A stretch of DNA of 46,449 bases, from IMG/VR virus record IMGVR_UViG_3300028883_000068, positions 1-46,449 of that record; one strand, given 5' to 3'. The DNA comes from a virus. The first letter of the stretch is position 1. The number at the start of each line of letters is the position of its first letter. A program made the translations under genes and the position numbers. Under the pieces are notes generated by a model. That model was not told where the DNA came from. It saw nothing but the letters and a program-made list of their open reading frames with translations, and made no database searches. Shown piece by piece: positions 1 to 5,618 of the stretch.

Positions 1-30
1 CTTGCCCCGGTTCGAGCCCGGGCACCGGCT
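1..30 (+). tRNA. 3' end of a tRNA gene, cut by the window edge
   Basis: A textbook T-arm is visible: stem CCCGG (6-10) with CCGGG (18-22) around the 7-nt loop TTCGAGC, followed at once by a 7-nt acceptor strand CACCGGC (23-29) and T30 as discriminator. No CCA is encoded. The 5' strand should read GCCGGTG but lies outside the window. I looked for it in the last 60 bases of the window in case the contig is circular and did not find it. U73 with this acceptor would suit tRNA-Thr among others, but the anticodon is not present, so identity is open. Confidence 0.8.
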
Positions 31-44
31 TTCAACGACTTACG

Positions 45-74
45 ACAATTCATTGTCCTATTTGTACGGACAAT
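45..74. promoter_or_regulatory. Cluster of ACAAT/ATTGT inverted half-sites
   Basis: ACAAT (45-49) faces ATTGT (52-56) across 2 bases, and ATTGTCC (52-58) faces GGACAAT (68-74) across 9 bases. The arrangement fits either an operator for a dimeric regulator or a hairpin just downstream of the tRNA. No regulator that would bind it can be named, so the call is tentative. Confidence 0.25.
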
Positions 75-109
75 CATTCTCCCTATCAGTTAGAAAATCA
101 CTCCTACAT

Positions 110-183
110 CGCGGGTATGCACAATGAACGTGCGCGTTGCCAGGGAACGGCTGACGGTTGCGATAGGATCGCCAACACCCGCG
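110..183 (+). ncRNA. Cloverleaf-like structured RNA candidate (degenerate tRNA?)
   Basis: A perfect 7-bp closing stem (CGCGGGT 110-116 with ACCCGCG 177-183) encloses three arms: GCAC/GTGC (119-122/130-133) with a 7-nt loop, CGTT/AACG (135-138/146-149) with a 7-nt loop, and an 8-bp hairpin with one bulged C at 157-176 that abuts the closing stem. The length (74 nt) and arm order match a tRNA, but the T-loop consensus, D-loop GG and U33 are absent. It could be a decayed tRNA, a tRNA mimic or coincidence. Confidence 0.2.
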
Positions 184-191
184 TTAAATCA

Positions 192-223
192 CGTAGTCAC
201 ATATATATCAACTACGATGTGAC
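192..223 (+). other. Two mutually exclusive hairpins
   Basis: CGTAGT (192-197) can pair with ACTACG (211-216), and GTCACAT (196-202) can pair with ATGTGAC (217-223). The two pairings interleave, so only one can form at a time. As an H-type pseudoknot it would have no connecting-loop nucleotides, which is sterically poor; an RNA switch or nested DNA operator is more plausible. Confidence 0.2.
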
Positions 224-236
224 ACTTACCATAAGA

Positions 237-344
237 GCAGAGAGAGCGCGAAAGCGTGGTGAAGCGCGGTCGGCCCCGATTCAGGTCGTTAACAATGTCA
301 CATCGAGGGGCTGCTGCCGTGCGCTGAAGGCCCCCGCTCTCTGC
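237..344 (+). ncRNA. Long imperfect hairpin, structured RNA candidate
   Basis: Outer strands AGAGAGCG (241-248) and CGCTCTCT (335-342) are complementary. Inside, AGCGC (263-267) pairs with GCGCT (321-325), GG (268-269) with CC (317-318), GGCCCC (272-277) with GGGGCT (307-312) allowing one G-U, and CGAT (277-280) with ATCG (302-305) as an alternative extension. A small hairpin CGC-GAAA-GCG with a GNRA loop (247-256) competes with part of the outer stem. No family is recognised. The location beside tRNA-like genes supports a non-coding RNA over a protein. Confidence 0.25.
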
Positions 345-520
345 GTAAATTCCTTTTTCGATGCGTTAGTGTCTCTCAACAAACCGGGCGGTCACGCGCC
401 GCTCGGTGAAAATTGCTCATCCAATAGACGGATCACCCCGTCGTGGGATTTCCCCCTTCAACATAACAGTGAAAGGAGAAACCCCTACGCGTCGTTGCAA
501 CGGCGGGGTGAAAAAATAAC

Positions 521-649
521 GATACCGAGTGGCGGAATAGGTAGACGCATGCTGTCGTGTGGGGAAGACCAGACACCGGCAAAGGCGACCATCCAACACA
601 ACTGGCGGGGAGTCTGGTCATGCGGGGTGCAAATCCCCGCCTCGGTATC
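521..649 (+). tRNA. Oversized tRNA-like gene, Leu-type D-arm
   Basis: 5' GATACCGAG (521-529) pairs perfectly with CTCGGTATC (641-649). T530 G531 and the D-arm GCG-loop-CGC (532-548), with loop GAATAGGTAGA, match bacterial tRNA-Leu. The T-arm is GCGGGG (622-627) / CCCCGC (635-640) around TGCAAAT, where position 55 is G, not U. The body is too long (about 125 nt; Leu tRNAs are about 85-90). A possible anticodon stem TGCTG (550-554) / CGGCA (577-581) encloses 22 nt where 7 are expected, and a competing 8-bp stem GACCAGAC (567-574) / GTCTGGTC (612-619) covers the middle. The anticodon therefore cannot be read. It may be a tRNA with an insertion, a decayed tRNA or a tRNA-derived RNA with another role. 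Confidence 0.5.
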
Positions 650-746
650 TAAAGACAATCACGCGGCGTCGTGCCCCCGACAGTCAGGGCGCGTGAGAGA
701 CGCACTGGCGCTTCTTTGTGGCGCGTCGTCGCACAAATATCTTCAC

Positions 747-792
747 GGGGCGGGGTTGCCCAACTTCCATCACCTACCAAAATCCCCGCCCC
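747..792 (+). terminator. GC-rich hairpin ahead of the first gene
   Basis: GGGGCGGGG (747-755) is exactly complementary to CCCCGCCCC (784-792) across a 28-nt loop. No T-run follows, so classical intrinsic termination is doubtful. It may protect or process the RNA of the upstream tRNA-like genes. Confidence 0.25.
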
Positions 793-827
793 ATTCTCTC
801 GTCAACTATTAACTGTGGAGAGATAGC

Positions 828-1016
828 ATGAATCGACTAATCACATTCACCGCTCAACACCACGCGAGATACGAGGGCATCCAGCCCGGTCCCGATGATA
901 CCTGGGCGCATTGTGTAACCGACTTGGATACCGGCACGACAATCTGTGTCATGTCGATGCACGAACTGAAAGACAAACTGGCCGCTAAACGGCAGCAATT
1001 CAAGGAGGCGGTATGA
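828..1016 (+). CDS. Hypothetical protein, 62 aa
   Basis: First credible gene of the early region. The ATG follows GTGGAGAGATAGC, the same purine-rich leader (GTGGAGAGA) that precedes the Rad52-family gene at 2428, so both probably use the same initiation context. The product is soluble and mixed in charge: an N-terminal half that may form beta strands (HYARYEGIQPGP-type text is not matched to any family) and a helical C-terminus, roughly residues 42-62, rich in Lys and Gln. It ends 4 bases into the next gene (ATGA), which implies translational coupling. No family recognised. Confidence 0.6.
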   Translation: MNRLITFTAQHHARYEGIQPGPDDTWAHCVTDLDTGTTICVMSMHELKDKLAAKRQQFKEAV

Positions 1017-1216
1017 AGTTTGTCGAAGTGACGACAAGAAGAGGGCACAAGCTAACGCTCAACCCTCTTGACATCGGCTGTGTCTGTACCGCAGAACTTG
1101 CGGATCAATGTATCGTATTCACTCGTGGCGACTTCAAGGAAATATCCCCTCTGGATGTCGCCGAATCCCGCGAGTCCCTGACGGCTCGTCTCAACGAGGC
1201 GGTGCGCGATGACTGA
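1013..1216 (+). CDS. Hypothetical protein, 67 aa
   Basis: Starts at an ATG overlapping the previous stop, with AAGGAGGCGG just upstream. The N-terminal part reads as short beta strands (MKFVEVTTRRGHKLTLNP), which suggests a small compact beta domain, followed by a helix near the C-terminus (residues about 50-66). It contains two Cys close together (CVC, about residue 24) that do not form a zinc pair. Its 3' end lies in a 19-bp sequence repeated after the next gene. Function unknown. Confidence 0.6.
   Translation: MKFVEVTTRRGHKLTLNPLDIGCVCTAELADQCIVFTRGDFKEISPLDVAESRESLTARLNEAVRDD
1198..1216. repeat. 19-bp boundary repeat, copy 1 (copy 2 at 1404-1422)
   Basis: GGCGGTGCGCGATGACTGA occurs identically at 1198-1216 and 1404-1422. 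Each copy contains a GGCGG stretch, an ATG start and an overlapping stop, so each sits exactly on a gene junction. Together they flank the 69-aa gene at 1209-1418. Deletion between the copies would remove that gene and leave a functional stop/start overlap. Confidence 0.85.
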
Positions 1217-1418
1217 GAAACTCGCATACGTAATATCGCAATCTGCCTGCGCGTACATTCGAGCGCAGGCTATGATCGCCGAAAACCAACTACGAGAAAT
1301 GCAGGGGCTTGCCCCGGCGTATGGCGAAGACGACTTCATGGCACTGATAGACGATTTCTGCATCGGGCACAATTCGGTTCTGTCATACATGGCTGTTGAA
1401 GATGGCGGTGCGCGATGA
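1209..1418 (+). CDS. Hypothetical protein, 69 aa
   Basis: ATG overlaps the upstream stop region. The product is mostly helical (for example IRAQAMIAENQLREMQG near residues 18-34) and ends with an acidic and hydrophobic segment. No catalytic motif is visible. The gene is bracketed by a perfect 19-bp direct repeat, so it looks like a cassette acquired or duplicated by recombination at gene borders. Function unknown. Confidence 0.55.
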   Translation: MTEKLAYVISQSACAYIRAQAMIAENQLREMQGLAPAYGEDDFMALIDDFCIGHNSVLSYMAVEDGGAR

Positions 1419-1558
1419 CTGACCGCATACCGAAACTAAGCGAGTCGATGCGCGGTGTGCATTGGCCGACGGCGATTTGCGGCGGGTTGGCATACCTGGT
1501 CTTCGCGTGGTTCGCGATCTCCACCATCACGATCCTCTGCTCAAGGTGGGCAGGATGA
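1415..1558 (+). CDS. Small single-pass membrane protein, 47 aa
   Basis: ATG at 1415 overlaps the previous stop (ATGA) and the frame ends at TGA 1556-1558, overlapping the ATG of the next gene. After about 17 polar residues there is one hydrophobic stretch (AICGGLAYLVFAWFAISTIT, residues about 20-39) followed by a short basic tail (CSRWAG). This is a small inner-membrane peptide by appearance. The four-base overlaps on both sides support translation. Role unknown. Confidence 0.5.
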   Translation: MTDRIPKLSESMRGVHWPTAICGGLAYLVFAWFAISTITILCSRWAG

Positions 1559-1752
1559 AACTTACCCCCTGCTACCTATGCCACGGCGCAAAGCTGCTCT
1601 GCGGGGTCGCCTGTCCAGCGTGTTCGTCGCCCCGGTGCGTCGAAATCGGCGGCATGAGATTCATGGTGGAGCGTGACTTTATCGGTGAGGGCTTTGTACT
1701 GGAAGACGACAAAACCGAAAGCGGCGATATACCCGCAAGGAGGGAAGCATGA
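1555..1752 (+). CDS. Zinc-ribbon protein, 65 aa
   Basis: I place the start at ATG 1555, which overlaps the upstream TGA, instead of at the longer frame that begins near 1462 inside the membrane-peptide gene. The N-terminus has closely spaced cysteines CYLCHGAKLLCGVACPACSS (residues 6-25), a typical four-or-more-Cys zinc ribbon, followed by RC. The rest is short beta strands and an acidic C-terminus. An AAGGAGGGAAGC leader for the next gene lies in its last codons. Nucleic-acid or protein binding is plausible but not shown. Confidence 0.55.
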   Translation: MKLTPCYLCHGAKLLCGVACPACSSPRCVEIGGMRFMVERDFIGEGFVLEDDKTESGDIPARREA

Positions 1753-1985
1753 CTGAATCACACGCCCGCGAGTTGGCCGAGAAGATCGTGGGGGATGGGC
1801 ACATCCTGGTGCGGTTGGTAGATTACCAAGACCTTCGAGACTTTTGGCCTGTGGCCGCCCAAGAAGCAAAAACCGCCGCCATCAACCGCCTCGTCGAATT
1901 GATAAAGGCATTCCCTGACAAAGAAGAACGCGAGTTTGAGGCATACGCGCGAGAACACGACGAACAGGAGGCCAGCCATGACTGA
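1749..1985 (+). CDS. Hypothetical helical protein, 78 aa
   Basis: Begins at an ATG overlapping the previous TGA with AAGGAGGGAAGC directly upstream, a strong ribosome-binding site. The protein is acidic and almost wholly helical (residues about 35-75, AAINRLVELIKAFPDKEERE), so it may form a small helical bundle or coiled coil. It has no recognised family. The next gene starts inside its last codons. Confidence 0.6.
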   Translation: MTESHARELAEKIVGDGHILVRLVDYQDLRDFWPVAAQEAKTAAINRLVELIKAFPDKEEREFEAYAREHDEQEASHD

Positions 1986-2211
1986 ATTAGACAGAATGCA
2001 CGAACGATACGCTCAGTGGGCGTTGGCCGAAAAGCTCAAGCAGCGTCACGAGACTCCCACGGAGAAACACCGCCGCCATTGGCGCGAGGCACAGCGCATG
2101 ATGAAGCCTATCCCGCGACAGCCGCAGGAAGAGATCGACCAGGCTAACGCGGGGAATATCGGTGACATTCAGTACGAAGAAGAAATGATCGAACGCGAAG
2201 AGAATCACTAA
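1978..2211 (+). CDS. Hypothetical charged protein, 77 aa
   Basis: ATG 1978 is chosen over the upstream in-frame start because AGGAGG lies 5-10 bases before it. The product is highly charged with an R/K/E-rich helical middle (EKLKQRHETPTEKHRRHW, about residues 16-33) and an acidic tail ending in EEEMIEREENH. No hydrophobic core is obvious, so it may be partly disordered or act with a partner. Unknown function. Confidence 0.55.
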   Translation: MTELDRMHERYAQWALAEKLKQRHETPTEKHRRHWREAQRMMKPIPRQPQEEIDQANAGNIGDIQYEEEMIEREENH

Positions 2212-2212
2212 A

Positions 2213-2407
2213 ATGCTTATCTGTCAGGCGTGTAGTACCGCAGAAGGGAACCGGGATAATATCATCTACGAATATCCCGGCGACCCAACCCTATACGCTC
2301 CATGCCCGTGGTGCAACGGGACTGGCGAAGTCACCCCGGAAGTGCGTGGACAATGGCTCAGATACAAGCGAGACATTGCCCGCGCTAAACGCGAAAAAGA
2401 AACCTGA
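2213..2407 (+). CDS. Small zinc-finger protein with DnaJ-like CxxC pairs, 64 aa
   Basis: CQAC near the N-terminus (residues 4-7) and CPWCNGTGEV (residues about 32-41) form two CxxC knuckles. The second has the CxxCxGxG signature of the DnaJ cysteine-rich domain. A basic C-terminal helix (YKRDIARAKREKET) follows. The start ATG lies 2 bases after the previous stop without a clear Shine-Dalgarno, so it is probably coupled. Zinc binding is likely; the partner is unknown. Confidence 0.6.
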   Translation: MLICQACSTAEGNRDNIIYEYPGDPTLYAPCPWCNGTGEVTPEVRGQWLRYKRDIARAKREKET

Positions 2408-2427
2408 ACCCAATAGTGGAGAGAACC

Positions 2428-3267
2428 ATGATTGCGAAAACGTGGGAAGAGGCCGCGAAGCTCTTCCGTGAAGAATTCGCCCACGCCGATCTTGAGTGGC
2501 GATCAATGATAGTCACGAAGGACGGCAAAAAGTGCCAGTTGGCCCCGTATGTCGCCAGCCGCGCCATTATGGAGCGTTTAGATTCTGTCGTTGGCCCGCA
2601 AGGTTGGTCGGACTGCTACCGAGAGACGACCATTGCGGGAGAGAATGGGATGCTGTGTAGTCTAACCATCACCATCGACGGAGTATCGGCAACGAAGGTT
2701 GATGGCGCTGGGGCGAGAACGACCGAGCCGGTCAAGGCCGCCGTTTCGGATGCCCTCAAACGCGCCGCCGTAAAATACGGTATCGGGCGCTACCTGTACC
2801 ATTTGCCATCACAATGGGCGCACATCGAAGAGAACGGCAAGTATGGGACACATATCAGGGTAACGAAAGCCAAGCAGTTCCTCGGCTGGGCGCGTATCCC
2901 GTCCCTCGGTAGCGGAGAAACCAAAATCCCCGGCGCGGCCAAAGGCGCAGAGGAAGCAGAACCGGAGAAAAAGCCCGTCAAGCCGACTGGCTCTAAGCGC
3001 GACGACCCCGAAACCAAAGAGGCCACGATTGAGAGCATCCGCACGGGGCTGTCGTATCTCGCCAACAACAAGATCGACGGGTTCGGCACAAGCAAGCGGC
3101 GTCTGGCGTCCATGAAAAAGCATCTCGGCATCGACGACGTTCAGCGTTTGGCCGAGTGCAGCAACAAGCAGTTGCGGGAATACTACGCGCATCTTCAGCA
3201 GAAGGCGAAGGACGCCCCGCGAGTGGAACCGGATGACCAGTCGGGGGAAGCAGGGCAGGCGGCATAG
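2428..3267 (+). CDS. Rad52-family single-strand annealing protein, 279 aa
   Basis: Single-strand annealing recombinase of the Rad52/22 type, expected to anneal complementary strands during phage recombination. Residues 1-130 carry the family pattern: PYVASRAIMERLDSVVGPQG (40-59), a beta sheet (LCSLTITIDG), and the diagnostic helix VKAAVSDALKRAAVKYGIGR (102-121) followed by YLYHLPSQW. The C-terminal half is a basic, Pro/Lys-rich linker and a helical segment. Start chosen at ATG 2428 after GTGGAGAGAACC; a GTG at 2416 would add four residues and overlap that site. The SSB gene follows directly, the usual pairing for phage annealing systems. Confidence 0.85.
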   Translation: MIAKTWEEAAKLFREEFAHADLEWRSMIVTKDGKKCQLAPYVASRAIMERLDSVVGPQGWSDCYRETTIAGENGMLCSLTITIDGVSATKVDGAGARTTEPVKAAVSDALKRAAVKYGIGRYLYHLPSQWAHIEENGKYGTHIRVTKAKQFLGWARIPSLGSGETKIPGAAKGAEEAEPEKKPVKPTGSKRDDPETKEATIESIRTGLSYLANNKIDGFGTSKRRLASMKKHLGIDDVQRLAECSNKQLREYYAHLQQKAKDAPRVEPDDQSGEAGQAA

Positions 3268-3277
3268 AAACGATACT

Positions 3278-3291
3278 CTCCGCCGCCGGAG
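3278..3291 (+). promoter_or_regulatory. Small hairpin between rad52-like gene and ssb
   Basis: CTCCG and CGGAG pair around CCGC. No T-run follows, so it may modulate read-through or mRNA stability and not terminate. The 78-nt gap also contains a six-codon mini-frame (ATG 3324 to TAG 3344) that overlaps the SSB ribosome-binding site. Confidence 0.25.
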
Positions 3292-3345
3292 TGTACGGTG
3301 AAGGATACAGAAAGAACTTACTTATGGAACTGTTAGGAGAATAGT

Positions 3346-3726
3346 ATGAGCGTCAACAAAGCGATTTTGATCGGGCATCTCGGCAAAGACCCCCAGTTGA
3401 AAACGACGCAATCGGGAAAGAGCGTCTGTTCGTTCTCGCTTGCGACAAACGAGCGATACAACAACGAGGATCATACGACCTGGCACAACATTGTCGCTTG
3501 GGGCAAGCAGGCCGAAGTGATCAACCAGTATTTGCACAAGGGGTCACAGGTGTTCATCGAGGGCCGCATCAACAACCGGGGTTACGAAGACGGTGACGGC
3601 AATAAGAAGTATATCAGCGAGGTAATCGTCAGGGACTTTACGTTCCTCGGCGGTCGGGACAGCAATGAGTCACCCAGGACGGCAAAGGTGAATGATTTCG
3701 ACGATTACGATGATCTCCCCTTTTAG
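3346..3726 (+). CDS. ssb: Single-stranded DNA-binding protein, 126 aa
   Basis: OB-fold SSB of bacterial type. It opens with MSVNKAILIGHLGKDPQLK, has FSLATNERY and the HNIVAWGKQAEVINQYLHKG helix region, then VFIEGRINNRGYEDGDGNKK, all conserved SSB landmarks. The tail ends in acidic FDDYDDLPF, the C-terminal peptide that recruits partner proteins. The start ATG has AGGAGAATAGT upstream. It protects single strands during replication and supports the upstream annealing protein. A compact 126 residues means a short linker. Confidence 0.95.
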   Translation: MSVNKAILIGHLGKDPQLKTTQSGKSVCSFSLATNERYNNEDHTTWHNIVAWGKQAEVINQYLHKGSQVFIEGRINNRGYEDGDGNKKYISEVIVRDFTFLGGRDSNESPRTAKVNDFDDYDDLPF

Positions 3727-3749
3727 GGGCATCTCTCCACAACAGTCGG

Positions 3750-3769
3750 CGCGGGGTTTGACGCCCGCG
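3750..3769 (+). terminator. GC-rich hairpin after ssb
   Basis: CGCGGG (3750-3755) pairs with CCCGCG (3764-3769) across 8 bases. There is no U-tract downstream, so termination would be weak or factor-dependent. The 3' strand is part of a 15-bp repeat also found at the end of the RNA ligase gene. Confidence 0.3.
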
Positions 3770-3778
3770 TCGGCGTAA
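3764..3778. repeat. 15-bp direct repeat flanking the RNA ligase gene (copy 2 at 4694-4708)
   Basis: CCCGCGTCGGCGTAA occurs just before the RNA ligase gene and again as its last five codons (Pro-Ala-Ser-Ala-stop). The copies are 930 bp apart and identical. The upstream copy is non-coding, as expected if it is the remnant of a former gene end into which the ligase cassette was inserted. Confidence 0.85.
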
Positions 3779-3793
3779 TTGAAGGGATATGAC

Positions 3794-4708
3794 ATGGATA
3801 CGTCATGGCACACATACCCAAAGGTCTACGCTCTTGGACACGCGGCGGTCGCCAATCTGTTTGACGGCCCCGTTGTCGTGCAGGAGAAAGTCGATGGGTC
3901 GCAGTTTTCGTTTGGGATATTCAACGGTACGCTCAAGTGCCGGAGTAAGGGTAAAGAGCAAGACCCCGACGCTCCCGATCAGATGTTCACCCACGCCCTC
4001 GAAACGGTTCACGCTATCAAGGGAAAACTTGTTCACGGTTGGACATATCGTGGCGAGTATCTCCAGAAACGGAAGCACAACGCGCTTTGTTACGACCGCG
4101 TACCGAACGGCCACATCATCCTGTTTGACATCAATGACAACCACGAATCCTACTTGCCTCCAGCAAAGGTTCGGGACGAAGCCCTGCATCTTGGGCTTGA
4201 ATGTGTCCCGACCCTCGCCACGCTCGGTCATCAGCCGTCAATGGACGATCTCAACGCATGGCTCGACATCGAAAGCATTCTCGGCGGGCACAAGATTGAG
4301 GGCGTCGTGATAAAAAACTATACCCAATTCGGGGCCGACAAGAAGGCTCTCATGGCGAAGTTTGTATCGGAAGCCTTCAAAGAGAAACATGCGAAAGTGT
4401 GGGGCGAACAGAATAAGAGCCACAAGGACATCGTTGCTGACATCGTTGATGTCTATTGCAACGAAAACCGATGGGCGAAGGCTGTCCAGCACTTGCGCGA
4501 AGTCGGCGTTCTTGAGGGTTCCCCCCGTGATATTGGCCTGCTCATCAAGGAAATCCCCGCCGACATTCTCGACGAATGTGAAGACGAGATCAAAGAACTG
4601 CTGTTTAGGCATTTCTGGAAGCAGATCAGCCGAGGTGTCGTGATAGGAATACCGGAGTGGTACAAGCGTCGTTTGGCGGAGTCAGCCCTAACCCCCGCGT
4701 CGGCGTAA
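3794..4708 (+). CDS. RNA ligase, nucleotidyltransferase family, 304 aa
   Basis: ATP-dependent RNA ligase of the T4 Rnl2-like superfamily; joins 5'-phosphate and 3'-hydroxyl RNA ends. Motif I with the adenylated lysine is K32-V-D-G (VQEKVDGSQFSF), then RSKGKE, motif III near YRGEYL, motif IV EGVVIKNY and motif V MAKFVSEAFKEKH. The C-terminal about 90 residues are helical. Start ATG 3794 has GAAGGGATATGAC upstream; a TTG at 3779 would overlap that site. Phage RNA ligases commonly repair tRNAs cut by host anticodon nucleases, which fits the tRNA-like genes here. Bounded by direct repeats, so probably a recent cassette. Confidence 0.85.
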   Translation: MDTSWHTYPKVYALGHAAVANLFDGPVVVQEKVDGSQFSFGIFNGTLKCRSKGKEQDPDAPDQMFTHALETVHAIKGKLVHGWTYRGEYLQKRKHNALCYDRVPNGHIILFDINDNHESYLPPAKVRDEALHLGLECVPTLATLGHQPSMDDLNAWLDIESILGGHKIEGVVIKNYTQFGADKKALMAKFVSEAFKEKHAKVWGEQNKSHKDIVADIVDVYCNENRWAKAVQHLREVGVLEGSPRDIGLLIKEIPADILDECEDEIKELLFRHFWKQISRGVVIGIPEWYKRRLAESALTPASA

Positions 4709-4720
4709 CAAGGAGGTTTT

Positions 4721-5134
4721 ATGCGAGAAATAAAGTTCAGGGTGCGCGACATCGACACCAAAAAGATCGTCGCGTATGAGTGGATCGGCGAAGACGACAA
4801 ATGGATGCACTGGTTAGTGTCCTCAAATGACGGTTTACTTGGCATTGGTGCCTACCCCGGCAATGGTCCACGCGAACAGTACACGGGCCTGAAAGACAGC
4901 GAGGGCGTGGAGATTTACGAGGGCGATAAGCTGTCTATCAACAGTGGCGCGAAGACGGTTGTGTCTGGTGGAGTGGAAATGCGGTACGGGTGTTGGGGCT
5001 TCATAGCACCGTGGACGGGACAAAATGGTAAGGTGCTCTTTGTCGAGTTGAAGTATTACGTCAATATGGATTTCTGTGTAACCACCGTCATCGGCTCCAT
5101 CCACGACCCCGAATATGCGGAGTTGGCGAAGTGA
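4721..5134 (+). CDS. YopX-family protein, 137 aa
   Basis: The N-terminus MREIKFRVRDIDTKKIV and the segment QYTGLKDSEGVEIYEGDKLS (residues about 51-70) are the signature of the YopX fold (beta barrel oligomer, first seen in Bacillus phage SPbeta). Members are common in phage early regions and their role is unknown. The ATG has AAGGAGGTTTT upstream. The last residues PEYAELAK resemble the C-terminus of the next protein (RFRELAK) because a 16-bp repeat covers both gene ends. Confidence 0.8.
   Translation: MREIKFRVRDIDTKKIVAYEWIGEDDKWMHWLVSSNDGLLGIGAYPGNGPREQYTGLKDSEGVEIYEGDKLSINSGAKTVVSGGVEMRYGCWGFIAPWTGQNGKVLFVELKYYVNMDFCVTTVIGSIHDPEYAELAK
5119..5134. repeat. 16-bp boundary repeat, copy 1 (copy 2 at 5328-5343)
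   Basis: GGAGTTGGCGAAGTGA is identical at 5119-5134 and 5328-5343. Both copies end in a GTGA stop/start overlap, so they bracket the 70-aa gene at 5131-5343. Confidence 0.85.
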
Positions 5135-5343
5135 ATGTACGTCAAGAGCGTTCGTTGGTTGGGGCGCTACACGCCGAGCGCGAACAAGACCATCGAATGG
5201 AGGTGGCGAAGGTGTATGGACACATAGCAACGTGGAAAGCGTTTAGCGCCGCGATGAATGACGAAGACGCCGCCCTACTGTTCGAGTCGACGCCCATATC
5301 AATCTGGCCAAGATTCCCAAGATTTAGGGAGTTGGCGAAGTGA
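5131..5343 (+). CDS. Hypothetical protein, 70 aa
   Basis: GTG start overlapping the YopX stop (GTGA). The product has a mixed helical N-terminal half with several charged residues and ends FRELAK, a direct result of the boundary repeat. No domain recognised. It behaves like a removable cassette because the flanking 16-bp repeats would reconstitute the same stop/start overlap after deletion. Confidence 0.5.
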   Translation: MNVRQERSLVGALHAEREQDHRMEVAKVYGHIATWKAFSAAMNDEDAALLFESTPISIWPRFPRFRELAK

Positions 5344-5618
5344 CCGACACCGCGACGAAACCCACAGCGTTCGACAATGCTATCACGAACAGCCCCGAAT
5401 CGACTGTTGACGAGGTAATCCACGCGCTACGTAACCGTGACCGCAAGGGGGTGCTGTCGTACCTGAACTACGCGGGCGCACGGTCACGGTGCAAAGAACT
5501 GGACGACGATGTACGCGACAACTGGAAAGCGAAAGTGGAAGCGATTAACAAATATCTCAAGGAGCGAGATCATGGCAATAAGGAGCGAGATCATGGCAAT
5601 CAGGGCACGAGGAATTGA
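5340..5618 (+). CDS. Hypothetical helical protein, 92 aa
   Basis: GTG start overlapping the preceding stop. Residues about 20-75 form predicted helices (VDEVIHALRNRDRKGVLSYL). The last residues are KERDHGN twice, followed by QGTRN, because a 21-bp segment is tandemly duplicated at 5559-5600. The C-terminus overlaps the start of the next gene in another frame. Function unknown. Confidence 0.55.
   Translation: MTDTATKPTAFDNAITNSPESTVDEVIHALRNRDRKGVLSYLNYAGARSRCKELDDDVRDNWKAKVEAINKYLKERDHGNKERDHGNQGTRN
5559..5600. repeat. Perfect 21-bp tandem duplication
   Basis: Units 5559-5579 and 5580-5600 are identical. Each begins AAGGAGCGAG and contains ATGGCAAT, so the duplication doubles a Shine-Dalgarno and a start codon. 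Being a multiple of three, it leaves both overlapping reading frames intact. Confidence 0.95.

Larger units (their letters stand above)
31..827. other. RNA-rich leader with no convincing protein gene
   Basis: About 800 bases between the partial tRNA and the first credible gene. It holds inverted ACAAT sites (45-74), a cloverleaf-like fold (110-183), competing hairpins (192-223), a long imperfect hairpin structure (237-344), an oversized tRNA-like gene (521-649) and a GC-rich inverted repeat (747-792). A 231-codon open frame (117-812) runs through all of these, but its translation is low-complexity and basic and has no recognisable family, so I treat it as a by-product of structured RNA. The stretch 345-520 contains short hairpins (for example CGTTGCAACG near 493-502) that I cannot assign. 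Confidence 0.5.

Noticed and set aside
192-223. H-type pseudoknot
   Set aside because: The two helices would have no connecting-loop nucleotides to cross the grooves; alternative hairpins are more likely.
117-812. 231-codon open frame across the leader
   Set aside because: It runs through a tRNA-like gene and several hairpins, has no ribosome-binding site or recognisable domain, and its composition looks like translated structured RNA.
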